This document shows positions 1 through 6,171 of a stretch of 19,332 bases of DNA, in pieces. Numbering within the stretch: position 1 is the first letter of the stretch; each line of letters opens with the position of its first letter. The position numbers were made by a program, and so were the translations under genes. The DNA is from JBBRGG01 sp038240875 (GTDB lineage Bacteria > Planctomycetota > Phycisphaerae > Phycisphaerales > UBA1924), in contig JBBRGG010000034.1 in the NCBI GenBank assembly GCA_038240875.1, forward strand, positions 1 through 19,332. Reading direction: 5' to 3'. A model generated the notes under the pieces. The model worked only from the letters and a program-made list of their open reading frames with translations. It did not search any database and was not told the DNA's origin.

Positions 1-59
1 TTGTTTGAGAGATTTAAGGCGTGTGTGTTGTGTTATTGTCGAGGCGCGTAGGCTCATGC

Positions 60-1313
60 ATGTCTGAATTGTTGCCAGAAGACCAAGTACCTGATTCAAA
101 GGCCGGATCTGTGCCGGTGGGGTTGCCAATTGAGCGGTCGCTTGCAGAAGTTTCACGAGCGCCGGAACAACACGTAGGCAATGAGGCGTTGGCGAACTCG
201 GAGCCGTCGTCGGAGCCGGTGCCGGTGCCGGGGCCGGTGTCGGGGCCGGTGCTGATTGATAACGCGAGGTTCGCGAGGTTGAGGCCTTTGAAAGAGGGCA
301 AGCAAGGCGTGCGTGATGCGCGTCGGGTTTCATTCTGGAAATTCAGGGTTGAAGGCGGAGCGGCGCGCGATCCTTGGGCGCATCGAAGAGGTGAACCGAG
401 AACGTTCGCGCTCTTGTGGATGTTTTTCATGGTGGCGGCGATCTTTGTGTCGCTGGCACCTGCGGGTGCGAGCTCGTTGATGTCGGTGGATACGTACAAG
501 CCGACGGCGCGAGCGCTAGCAGCGCTAATGGCGGCGGGAGTGGGAGTGGTTTGGCCGATGCTTCGATTGAGCCAGGTCAGGCCACTAAGACCGATGCGGG
601 CGTTGGTGCAGGATATACCAATTGTGCTTGTGCCGGTGGGTGCGATGTGTGCGGCACAGACCGCGCCGTGGATGGCGGGTTGGCCCATCGAGGTATCGAT
701 CGCGATGTTTGCCGCGATGTCGGCGTGGACATTGGTCGTCGGCGGGGTCATGCTCAACACGTTCGCGAGCGAGACAGGTAAGACGAGCCAGCACGTTGGC
801 AAAGGCCAGCACGTTGGCAAAAGCCTAGGTGATGAAGGCGGCGTGAAGGACTCAGCGGAATCTGGTGATGTACCAGAACGAGATGAAGTTGGAATAGAAC
901 TTCAACGACTCGACCCGCGTGTGCGCAGTGGTCGCAGTGGTAATGCGAGCGTGCCTAGGCGATTAATGGATCGAGGTGTGGGTCAGCGTCCGGATGCTGG
1001 GCTTCGCGCTATGGCGATGGTGGTGCTCGCGGTGGTTGCCATCGCCGGGCCTTTGGTGTCGGTGATCAGGTTTAATGCGGGCAAGGCAATCGAGCCAGCG
1101 CACGGGATTGGAATTGATTGGGCGATGCTGTCGTCGCCCATTGGAATGATGTTGGAGATTGCGAAGGATCGGTCGTGGACTGGTCGCTCGGCGATGATCG
1201 CGGAAGGGCATTGGTTGGCTATTGCGATTGTCTTTCTGTGCGGCACGAGCCTGATATTCACGGGGTGGGTGCGTGTTCGAGCCCAAGTGGACCAGGACAA
1301 GAGCAAGCCTTGA
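60..1313 (+). CDS. Multi-pass membrane protein of unknown function
   Basis: I do not recognise a family. With the ATG at 60 the product has 417 residues. A GTG at 21 would add 13 residues, but its only purine-rich sequence (AAGG) is one base away; AGG seven bases before the ATG fits better. Residues 1-70 are polar and disordered, with a Val/Pro/Gly-rich stretch at about 50-64. A basic segment follows (WKFRVEGG..DPWAHRRGEPR, about 93-114). Hydrophobic segments that read as membrane helices lie near 115-137, 150-168, 184-202, 210-232, 316-337 and 384-403. The hydrophilic loop at about 236-312 contains two copies of QHVGK 18 bases apart, and a third QHVG lies at residues 37-40. No enzymatic motif is visible. 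It stands alone, 384 bases upstream of greA, so the context gives no functional hint. That it is a real membrane protein is well supported; a role is not. Confidence 0.8.
   Translation: MSELLPEDQVPDSKAGSVPVGLPIERSLAEVSRAPEQHVGNEALANSEPSSEPVPVPGPVSGPVLIDNARFARLRPLKEGKQGVRDARRVSFWKFRVEGGAARDPWAHRRGEPRTFALLWMFFMVAAIFVSLAPAGASSLMSVDTYKPTARALAALMAAGVGVVWPMLRLSQVRPLRPMRALVQDIPIVLVPVGAMCAAQTAPWMAGWPIEVSIAMFAAMSAWTLVVGGVMLNTFASETGKTSQHVGKGQHVGKSLGDEGGVKDSAESGDVPERDEVGIELQRLDPRVRSGRSGNASVPRRLMDRGVGQRPDAGLRAMAMVVLAVVAIAGPLVSVIRFNAGKAIEPAHGIGIDWAMLSSPIGMMLEIAKDRSWTGRSAMIAEGHWLAIAIVFLCGTSLIFTGWVRVRAQVDQDKSKP
788..822 (+). repeat. Two tandem copies of a short dispersed motif, CAGCACGTTGGC
   Basis: CCAGCACGTTGGCAAA occurs at 788-803 and again at 806-821, an exact 18-base period that encodes QHVGKG-QHVGK in a loop of the membrane protein. 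Related copies are at 166-181 (CACGTAGGC, also QHVG in the same protein) and 5107-5123 (CAGCACGTTGGCGAAGG, QHVGEG in the ArfB-like protein). Weaker matches are at 18563-18574 (QHVA) and 12854-12870, the latter antisense within the methyltransferase gene. The copies lie in low-complexity linkers, which suggests a small spreading repeat rather than a conserved domain. Confidence 0.55.
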
Positions 1314-1322
1314 CCTGGCAAA

Positions 1323-1354
1323 GACTTGAGGGGAGCCATCCTTTCATTCAAGTC
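1323..1354 (+). other. Stem-loop just after the membrane-protein gene
   Basis: GACTTGA (1323-1329) and TCAAGTC (1348-1354) are perfect inverted repeats beginning 10 bases after the stop at 1311-1313. The 18-base loop could add pairs between GGGGA and TCCTT. No T-run follows, so it may be a processing or stability element, or a weak terminator, rather than a standard intrinsic terminator. Confidence 0.4.
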
Positions 1355-1683
1355 AAGATCACTTTCCTAATGAGAGCTTGGTCTCGAGCGATTGGCCTGC
1401 CTAGGTTTGGTTGGCGGAACGCGTTGAAGGCTTGACAAAGCGAAGGTCTAATCCAGCAAGGTTTATGCGCTGGATCAAAGAACGGTTTGGATTCCTGGTG
1501 AAGTGATTGGATTTTGATCGTGCGCACGTTCCGAATTGCGAGATAGAATGACTGTCTGGGCGGCATTGCGGCAGTCGACGGAATGTTCGCTTCTTTACTC
1601 GGAGCCAAGGCGCAGGTGTGTGGTGTTGGGTGAGGCTGCATGTGCGTGCACGTTTCGTCGTGATGTGTTGGTGCTGGATAGCG

Positions 1684-1689
1684 AAGGAG
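1684..1689 (+). promoter_or_regulatory. Ribosome binding site of greA
   Basis: AAGGAG lies eight bases before the ATG at 1698. It decides the start: longer in-frame extensions upstream have no such site and would add 54 residues that GreA proteins lack. Confidence 0.8.
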
Positions 1690-1697
1690 TTGATGGC

Positions 1698-2168
1698 ATG
1701 GAGATGATGACCAAGGTTGAACGCGAGAGCCTCCAAGCCAAGATCAGCGCGCTCATATCCAATCGTGGCCCTTTGTCCACGCGCATTAGTGAAGCACGCG
1801 ATCACGGGGATCTGCGCGAGAATGGGGAGTATCACGCGGCTCGCGAGCAGCAGGGGCTTGAAGAGGCCGAGATTCGTCGGTTGACGGAAAGGCTGGCTAA
1901 TTCGGCGGTCATCGATAACACCATGTCCAAGGCGATGGAGGGGATGGCGTTCATCGGTTCGATGGTCAAGCTGCGCGAAGTCGAAACCGGCGACGAGGAT
2001 TATTACAAGCTAGTGGGAGAGGCTGCTGTGTCGCCACCCTTTGACTATGTTGAGGTCACGGCGAACAGCCCGATGGGCGAAGCGCTGATGAAAAGGCGGG
2101 TTGGGGAAAAGATTCGCGTGTCGGCTCCGCGTGGCACCAAGATCTTTGAAGTGATTGAGATTGCGTGA
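1698..2168 (+). CDS. greA: Transcription elongation factor GreA
   Basis: GreA enters the secondary channel of backtracked RNA polymerase and stimulates cleavage of the 3' end of the nascent RNA, restarting elongation. The product has 156 residues, the usual GreA length. The N-terminal coiled coil carries the family signature HGDLRENGEYHAAREQQ at residues 36-52. Its two acidic tip residues (D38, E41) are in place; in known Gre factors they coordinate the catalytic magnesium in the polymerase active site. The C-terminal FKBP-like domain runs from about residue 78 to the end (GSMVKLRE, then GEALMKRRVGEK and the final FEVIEI). A strong AAGGAG eight bases upstream supports the ATG at 1698. It appears monocistronic: 384 bases separate it from the gene before and 159 from the gene after. 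The retained D/E tip argues for GreA activity rather than an anti-Gre paralogue. Confidence 0.96.
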   Translation: MEMMTKVERESLQAKISALISNRGPLSTRISEARDHGDLRENGEYHAAREQQGLEEAEIRRLTERLANSAVIDNTMSKAMEGMAFIGSMVKLREVETGDEDYYKLVGEAAVSPPFDYVEVTANSPMGEALMKRRVGEKIRVSAPRGTKIFEVIEIA

Positions 2169-2327
2169 TGAGGCTGCGAATGGTTGGCCGCTCGGTTCAT
2201 CAGCGGTGAGAGCGGGACAGGCTTTGGGTCTGGTCTTGGTGTTCTGGTCTTGGGGTTTGGCCAAGAGATTCGTGTCGAGTGAGTTCATGTGGCGGCGTAT
2301 GCCCTTGAATGACGATACTCTTTGTTG

Positions 2328-3371
2328 ATGAATCCACCAATGGGCGAAGATGGTTCGGGCACACGCACGCAAGGCGCGCGAGTTTCTTCTATTGGTGGGA
2401 GCAACGATGGTGGTGGGCCTTCGATTTGCGTTGTAGGCTCGATGAACATGGATGTGGTGGTACGGTGTTTGAAGTTGCCTATGCATGGGCAGACGGTTTT
2501 AGGGACGAGTTACAAGACATATCCGGGAGGGAAGGGCGCGAATCAGGCGGTGGCGTCGCGGCGGCTTGGTGCGCGGGTGTCGATTGTGGCGAGGGTTGGG
2601 GATGATGCGCATGGGCCGCGGTTGCTGCAGTCGATGACCGCTGAGGGAATTGATGTTGAGTGTGTGACGCTGACCAAGGAGACGCCTTCGGGGCTCGCGT
2701 TTATCACGGTGGCGGATGGTGGCGAGAACACGATTGTTGTGTCGTCGGGGGCTAATGCGTTGCTGACCGAGGCGGATGTTGCGGCGGCGGAGCAGAAGAT
2801 TGCTGTGGCGGATGTGGTGTTGTTGCAGCTTGAGGTGCCGATTGCGACGGATGTCGCGGCGGTGCAGTTAGCGCGTAAGTATGGAAAGTTTGTGGTGCTG
2901 AACGCGGCGCCAGCGCGAAAGTTGCCGAGAGAATTGCTGGATCATGTTGATGTGCTGGTGTTGAATCGAAGCGAGGCGGCGACGCTGACGCAGCAGGAGC
3001 CGATGACGGATCCTGGGCGGTTGGCGTTGCGGGCGAGCGAGATTGGGCCACCAACGGTTGTGCTGACTTTGGGTTCGTTGGGCGCGATAGTGGCGAGCCG
3101 AGGGCGGATTCGGCGGATCGGAACGATGCCTGTGCATGCGGTGGATGCGGTGGGTGCTGGGGATGCGTTTACGGGGGCGGTTGCGGTGTTGTGGGCTGAG
3201 AGCGCGGCGCAGATGCGGTCGCGGACGGCGGATGAATTGCGGATCGTGGAGACGTTGGTCGCGCGGGCGTGTGTTGCGGGCGCGTTATCGACGACGAAGC
3301 AGGGGGCGATTGCGTCGATGCCGACGCGTGCGGATTTGGAGAGCGCGATGGCGCGAGGAACGCTGGAATAA
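2328..3371 (+). CDS. rbsK: Ribokinase (PfkB family sugar kinase)
   Basis: It is predicted to phosphorylate D-ribose to ribose 5-phosphate with ATP in the cytoplasm, feeding the pentose phosphate pathway. From the ATG at 2328 the protein has 347 residues against about 310 for typical RbsK. The excess is a Gly/Ser-rich N-terminal extension of roughly 35 residues before the first strand (CVVGSMNMDVVV). Family motifs follow in order: GGKGANQA at 67-74 (sugar-binding PfkB signature 1), NAAPA, the LNRSEA motif, and DAVGAGDAF at 273-281, where D279 is the catalytic base next to the anion hole. The C-terminal TKQGAIASMPTRADLE matches the ribokinase end. There is no clear Shine-Dalgarno, so an ATG at 2340 or a TTG at 2322 is possible. 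No ribose transporter, rbsD or regulator is adjacent, so substrate assignment rests on the motifs alone. Another pentose or nucleoside is possible. Confidence 0.9.
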   Translation: MNPPMGEDGSGTRTQGARVSSIGGSNDGGGPSICVVGSMNMDVVVRCLKLPMHGQTVLGTSYKTYPGGKGANQAVASRRLGARVSIVARVGDDAHGPRLLQSMTAEGIDVECVTLTKETPSGLAFITVADGGENTIVVSSGANALLTEADVAAAEQKIAVADVVLLQLEVPIATDVAAVQLARKYGKFVVLNAAPARKLPRELLDHVDVLVLNRSEAATLTQQEPMTDPGRLALRASEIGPPTVVLTLGSLGAIVASRGRIRRIGTMPVHAVDAVGAGDAFTGAVAVLWAESAAQMRSRTADELRIVETLVARACVAGALSTTKQGAIASMPTRADLESAMARGTLE

Positions 3372-3400
3372 TTTAGGTTGCTTGGTGGGCTGCTATGCCT

Positions 3401-3461
3401 GCTTTGATTGGCTGGCAGGCTTTGATTGGCAGGCTTTAGTTAGCTGGCTTTAATTTGCCAG
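3401..3461. repeat. Four decaying direct repeats and a short hairpin between convergent genes
   Basis: Units fitting GCTTTRRTTDGC start at 3401, 3419, 3433 and 3447. The first two are identical (GCTTTGATTGGC); the third and fourth are GCTTTAGTTAGC and GCTTTAATTTGC. Spacing is 18, 14 and 14 bases. The last unit also forms a small hairpin, CTGGC (3444-3448) with GCCAG (3457-3461) around a T-rich loop, directly next to the peptidase stop at 3463. The cluster fills most of the 91-base gap between the convergent ribokinase and peptidase genes. A shared weak terminator is possible but not shown. Confidence 0.6.
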
Positions 3462-3462
3462 A

Positions 3463-4809
3463 TTAGTCAAGCACGTGTGCTGCTTCTTTCCAGAGTTTGT
3501 CGAATCGTTCGGTGCCAAAGCCACCTGGCCCGAGTCGTACGCCACAGGCGACGAGAAGGTCAACGAGGCCTTCGAAATCGCTTAGGCTGATGTATTCGCG
3601 GGCAATTGGTGGGATGCCTTGGTATGTGCCGGCTTGAACTTCGGTGAGGTTGGTCATGTTGTGGTAATTGCCTAGCGCGAGGCAGACGCAGGTGGCTTGG
3701 TATCCAGCGGCGCAGAAGACGGAGGCTTCGCAGGCCCCGCCGACCATGAGTTTGCGTTGCCATTTCCAGGCGCGCGAGATTGCTTTGTCGGTGGCGCGGG
3801 GGATTGAGGGGCCGCCAGCGAGTTCTTCGGCACGTTTGGCGATGGCATCGGTCAGGCGTGGGCTGAAGATGCTGATGCGGTCGCCAACGCGGACAATTGG
3901 GCCGGCACCGATGGGGCTATCGGGGAAGCTGCGGCTATTTTCGAGGAGAAGAACTCGGGCGTCTTTGGGAACGCTATTTTCGCGGACTGCGGCGATGGTG
4001 CCTATGAACCCGACTTCTTCGGCGCGGGTGAAGAAGAGGCGTACAGGGCGAGCGAAAGCGCGGCGGCCTTCGCGGCGTGCGGCTTGATCGAGTTCGCGAA
4101 GAACATCAAAGGCGGCGAGGGCGGCGGCAGCGGCGGCGAGGTCGTCGCAGGCGAGGGTGTGGACATTGCCTTCAATGAGTTGAGGTGGGCCGACGTCCCA
4201 GACGCCGACATCGCCGATGGCGAGATCGCGCCAGGGTTGGTTTGGTTCGGCGGTCAGGATCCAGTGATTGAAGGGGCCTTGGGTGCCTTCGACTTTGCGC
4301 TCAACGCGGGCGCGGATGGGCGCGGGGACGGGCGCTGTGTTGGAAGTGGTGGAGGAGGTAGGATTGGGGGAGGAGGTTGGATTGGTAGATGTGGCTGGAT
4401 AGATGGCGACGGGCGCGTTGGGAAAGTATTCGTCCATGACCCCGCCACGGAAGGAGGCTTCGAATTTACCTTCGCCCAGAGCTTCTTCGATGACGAAAGC
4501 GGGGTGGTCTAGGTGTGCGGTGATGTAGAGGGGGATGCGGTCGTGCGCGGGGGCATCGAGAGGGATGGGTGGTTCGTCGATGAAGCAGATGGTGAGGTTG
4601 CCGACGCTATCACGTGAGAGGGAGAGGTCGGTGCGTTGGCGGATCCAGCGATGGATCCAGGCGATGACGCGCGACTCTTTGCCTGCGGCGGATGGAGTAC
4701 TGGTAAGCTCAAAGAGCCAGGAAAGATGGACGGCGCGAGCTTCGGGGCCGATGAGCGATGTTGGATTGTCGAAGATGGATGGCGGAGTTTGAGTTGACAT
4801 GGGTTTCAT
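3463..4809 (-). CDS. M42-like zinc aminopeptidase
   Basis: This is a probable co-catalytic metallo-aminopeptidase acting in the cytoplasm on peptides; no signal peptide is seen. Candidate metal and catalytic residues fall in the M42/M28 order: H99 and D101 in TAHLDH, D222 in the ACDD motif, E264-E265 in RAEEVG (general base and ligand), E290 in LLLENS, and H383 in NYHNM. M42 enzymes usually have Asp at the fourth ligand position; Glu290 here is a substitution. A Ser/Thr/Asn/Pro low-complexity insertion occupies about residues 137-163 inside the probable second domain. From the ATG at 4809 the product has 448 residues, longer than typical M42 members near 350. A start at 4800 is equally possible. 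The frame continues upstream, but that part overlaps the divergent gene and has no conserved content. It is divergent from the ArfB-like gene and convergent with the ribokinase. M28 or M20 kinship cannot be excluded. Confidence 0.8.
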   Translation of the reverse strand: MKPMSTQTPPSIFDNPTSLIGPEARAVHLSWLFELTSTPSAAGKESRVIAWIHRWIRQRTDLSLSRDSVGNLTICFIDEPPIPLDAPAHDRIPLYITAHLDHPAFVIEEALGEGKFEASFRGGVMDEYFPNAPVAIYPATSTNPTSSPNPTSSTTSNTAPVPAPIRARVERKVEGTQGPFNHWILTAEPNQPWRDLAIGDVGVWDVGPPQLIEGNVHTLACDDLAAAAAALAAFDVLRELDQAARREGRRAFARPVRLFFTRAEEVGFIGTIAAVRENSVPKDARVLLLENSRSFPDSPIGAGPIVRVGDRISIFSPRLTDAIAKRAEELAGGPSIPRATDKAISRAWKWQRKLMVGGACEASVFCAAGYQATCVCLALGNYHNMTNLTEVQAGTYQGIPPIAREYISLSDFEGLVDLLVACGVRLGPGGFGTERFDKLWKEAAHVLD

Positions 4810-4941
4810 CAGGAGAGCGGGGTGAGGGAGAGTGGAAGGGTACGAGTTTGGAGGGGTTGGTTGTGTTGATGCCGATTTTAGATCAGCTTTGGTAGAGTTG
4901 GCGTGCAAACTTTGTGGCGCGGTGATAGGGTGGTAGTAGTA
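4810..4941. promoter_or_regulatory. Divergent promoter region between peptidase and arfB
   Basis: These 132 bases separate the starts of two divergent genes, so promoters for both should lie here. It includes a relatively AT-rich stretch around 4863-4900. I cannot assign -35 and -10 boxes with normal spacing. Confidence 0.35.
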
Positions 4942-5538
4942 ATGGAAAGTGTATTGAACCAAGTTGATGTGGGAGAGTCGGCGACGAGCGTGCCGATGGT
5001 GGATTATTTGGCTTTCGATGAGATGGACCAATTCCCTGTGAATGGGCCTGGTGGCGGGAGTGGGGGCACGAGTGGTGAAGGGAGTGGGGGAGATTCAGGC
5101 GAAGAGCAGCACGTTGGCGAAGGAGATTTGCGGATTGCACCGGGTGTGATTGTGCGTGACGAGCACATGTCGTTTGTGTTTGTTTCGAGCCAAGGGCCTG
5201 GCGGGCAGAACGTCAACAAGCGCGCGACCAAGTGTGTGCTGCGGGTGAATCTGGATGAGTTGCCTATGACTGCTGAGCAGCTTGCAAGACTGTGCAAGTT
5301 GGCGCCGAGCAAGATCACCGCGGAAGGCCAAGTGGTAATCGCTGCCGACGAGCATCGATCGCAGGAACGCAACAAGAGCGAGTGCCTGGATCGTTTAAAG
5401 GATTTGATTGCGAGAGCGTTGGTTGCGCCCAAGGTACGAAGGCCGACGAAGCCATCGCGCGGGGCAAAGGAACGCAGGCTCGAGGGCAAGCGAGTTCGAT
5501 CTGCGGTTAAAAAGCGTCGACGCAGCGATGATGATTGA
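4942..5538 (+). CDS. arfB: ArfB-type peptidyl-tRNA hydrolase (ribosome rescue), with N-terminal extension
   Basis: ArfB (YaeJ, ICT1 family) enters the A site of ribosomes stalled without a stop codon and hydrolyses the peptidyl-tRNA. The catalytic GGQ is at residues 87-89 within SSQGPGGQNVNKRATK. The basic C-terminal tail (KPSRGAKERRLEGKRVRSAVKK) is the part that in ArfB lies in the empty mRNA channel, which separates it from release factors RF1/RF2. The core begins near LRIAPGVIV at residue 63. About 60 residues precede it, mostly acidic and Gly/Ser-rich, including a QHVGEG copy of the dispersed repeat. ArfB proteins are usually about 140 residues; this one is 198 from the ATG at 4942. No strong ribosome binding site fixes the start, and later starts (for example the ATG at 4996) would remove part of the extension. 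The gene is divergent from the peptidase with 132 bases between starts. Confidence 0.9.
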   Translation: MESVLNQVDVGESATSVPMVDYLAFDEMDQFPVNGPGGGSGGTSGEGSGGDSGEEQHVGEGDLRIAPGVIVRDEHMSFVFVSSQGPGGQNVNKRATKCVLRVNLDELPMTAEQLARLCKLAPSKITAEGQVVIAADEHRSQERNKSECLDRLKDLIARALVAPKVRRPTKPSRGAKERRLEGKRVRSAVKKRRRSDDD

Positions 5539-6171
5539 CAGCAAGATGGTGAATGACGACAACTGGTTTGTGGGGTGTGGCACAGATGCCACCGATGTAG
5601 ATGGATTGATGTGGATGCGTTAGGCGAATTTGAGAAGAATTCTCGACTCATTTAGAGATACGTGAAACCGTTGCAATGCATACCGGCGTAGAGAAGACAT
5701 TCAGCCTAATGGTTATGGGTTAGCTGGGTTGAGTTGGATTGCGGCAAGGTTCACACGATCAATGAAGACATCTAACGGCACGGCTACATCGTGGCGCGTG
5801 GCCTTTGTGACACGGATTCGCTGTATTCAAGTTCTTCGGCGTTGGTTGAACAATCAGTGGAATCCTTGGTAGCGTGAGCAAAAAACTTGATGTTGACGTG
5901 CTTGGGAGCCTGATCGTGCCTGTATGTAACTGATCTTGCCGAAGTTTGTTTTATGCCTGAGTCAATATTGATCGGACGCGGAGCAGAATTCGTCAGAATC
6001 TCTGCCACATCTTTTTAGAAGCTGAAGGAACTTGTCAGAAGCTGCGCCAACTTGGCGAATTGTCTTCTCAAATTGCTTTGCGTTTGGTAGGCTGCAACAT
6101 CATGCGGTCAGGCAATGTGCTGCGGGAATGTTGATTCTTGTGTTTTGAACTAGTTACTGAGGGAGGCTCGC
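5539..6171. other. 633-base intergenic region, no recognised gene
   Basis: I see no supported gene. A 74-codon minus-strand frame (5784-6008, GTG start) has no ribosome binding site or recognisable sequence. Small structures are present: GAGAA..TTCTC at 5631-5643, GCCAACTTGGC near 6047-6057, and a direct repeat AGAAGCTG near 6015 and 6036. The region is less GC-rich than the flanking genes. It should carry the promoter and a long leader for the secreted protease, whose ribosome binding site is at its right end. Confidence 0.4.
6159..6166 (+). promoter_or_regulatory. Ribosome binding site of the secreted metallopeptidase
   Basis: GAGGGAGG lies five bases before the GTG at 6172. This strong site favours the GTG over the internal ATGs at 6196 and 6325, although the 6325 start would give a more ordinary signal peptide. 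Confidence 0.7.

Larger units (their letters stand above)
1314..1697. other. Intergenic region upstream of greA
   Basis: I find no convincing gene in these 384 bases. Open frames on both strands lack a ribosome binding site and recognisable content. It holds the stem-loop at 1323-1354 and a second inverted repeat, ATCCAGC (1451-1457) with GCTGGAT (1469-1475), loop 11 bases, without a T-run. A TAGAAT at 1544-1549 could be a -10 box, but there is no -35 at normal spacing. The greA promoter and a fairly long leader should lie here. Confidence 0.4.

Noticed and set aside
1536..1697. Upstream extension of greA
   Set aside because: It would add 54 residues absent from GreA, whereas the AAGGAG before 1698 gives the normal length.
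4810..5031. Upstream extension of the peptidase frame
   Set aside because: Overlaps the start of the divergent arfB gene, composition is His/Tyr-rich without conserved pattern, and no ribosome binding site is present.
5784..6008. 74-codon minus-strand open frame in the large gap
   Set aside because: GTG start without a ribosome binding site, no hydrophobic or family pattern, and overlaps nothing that would support it.
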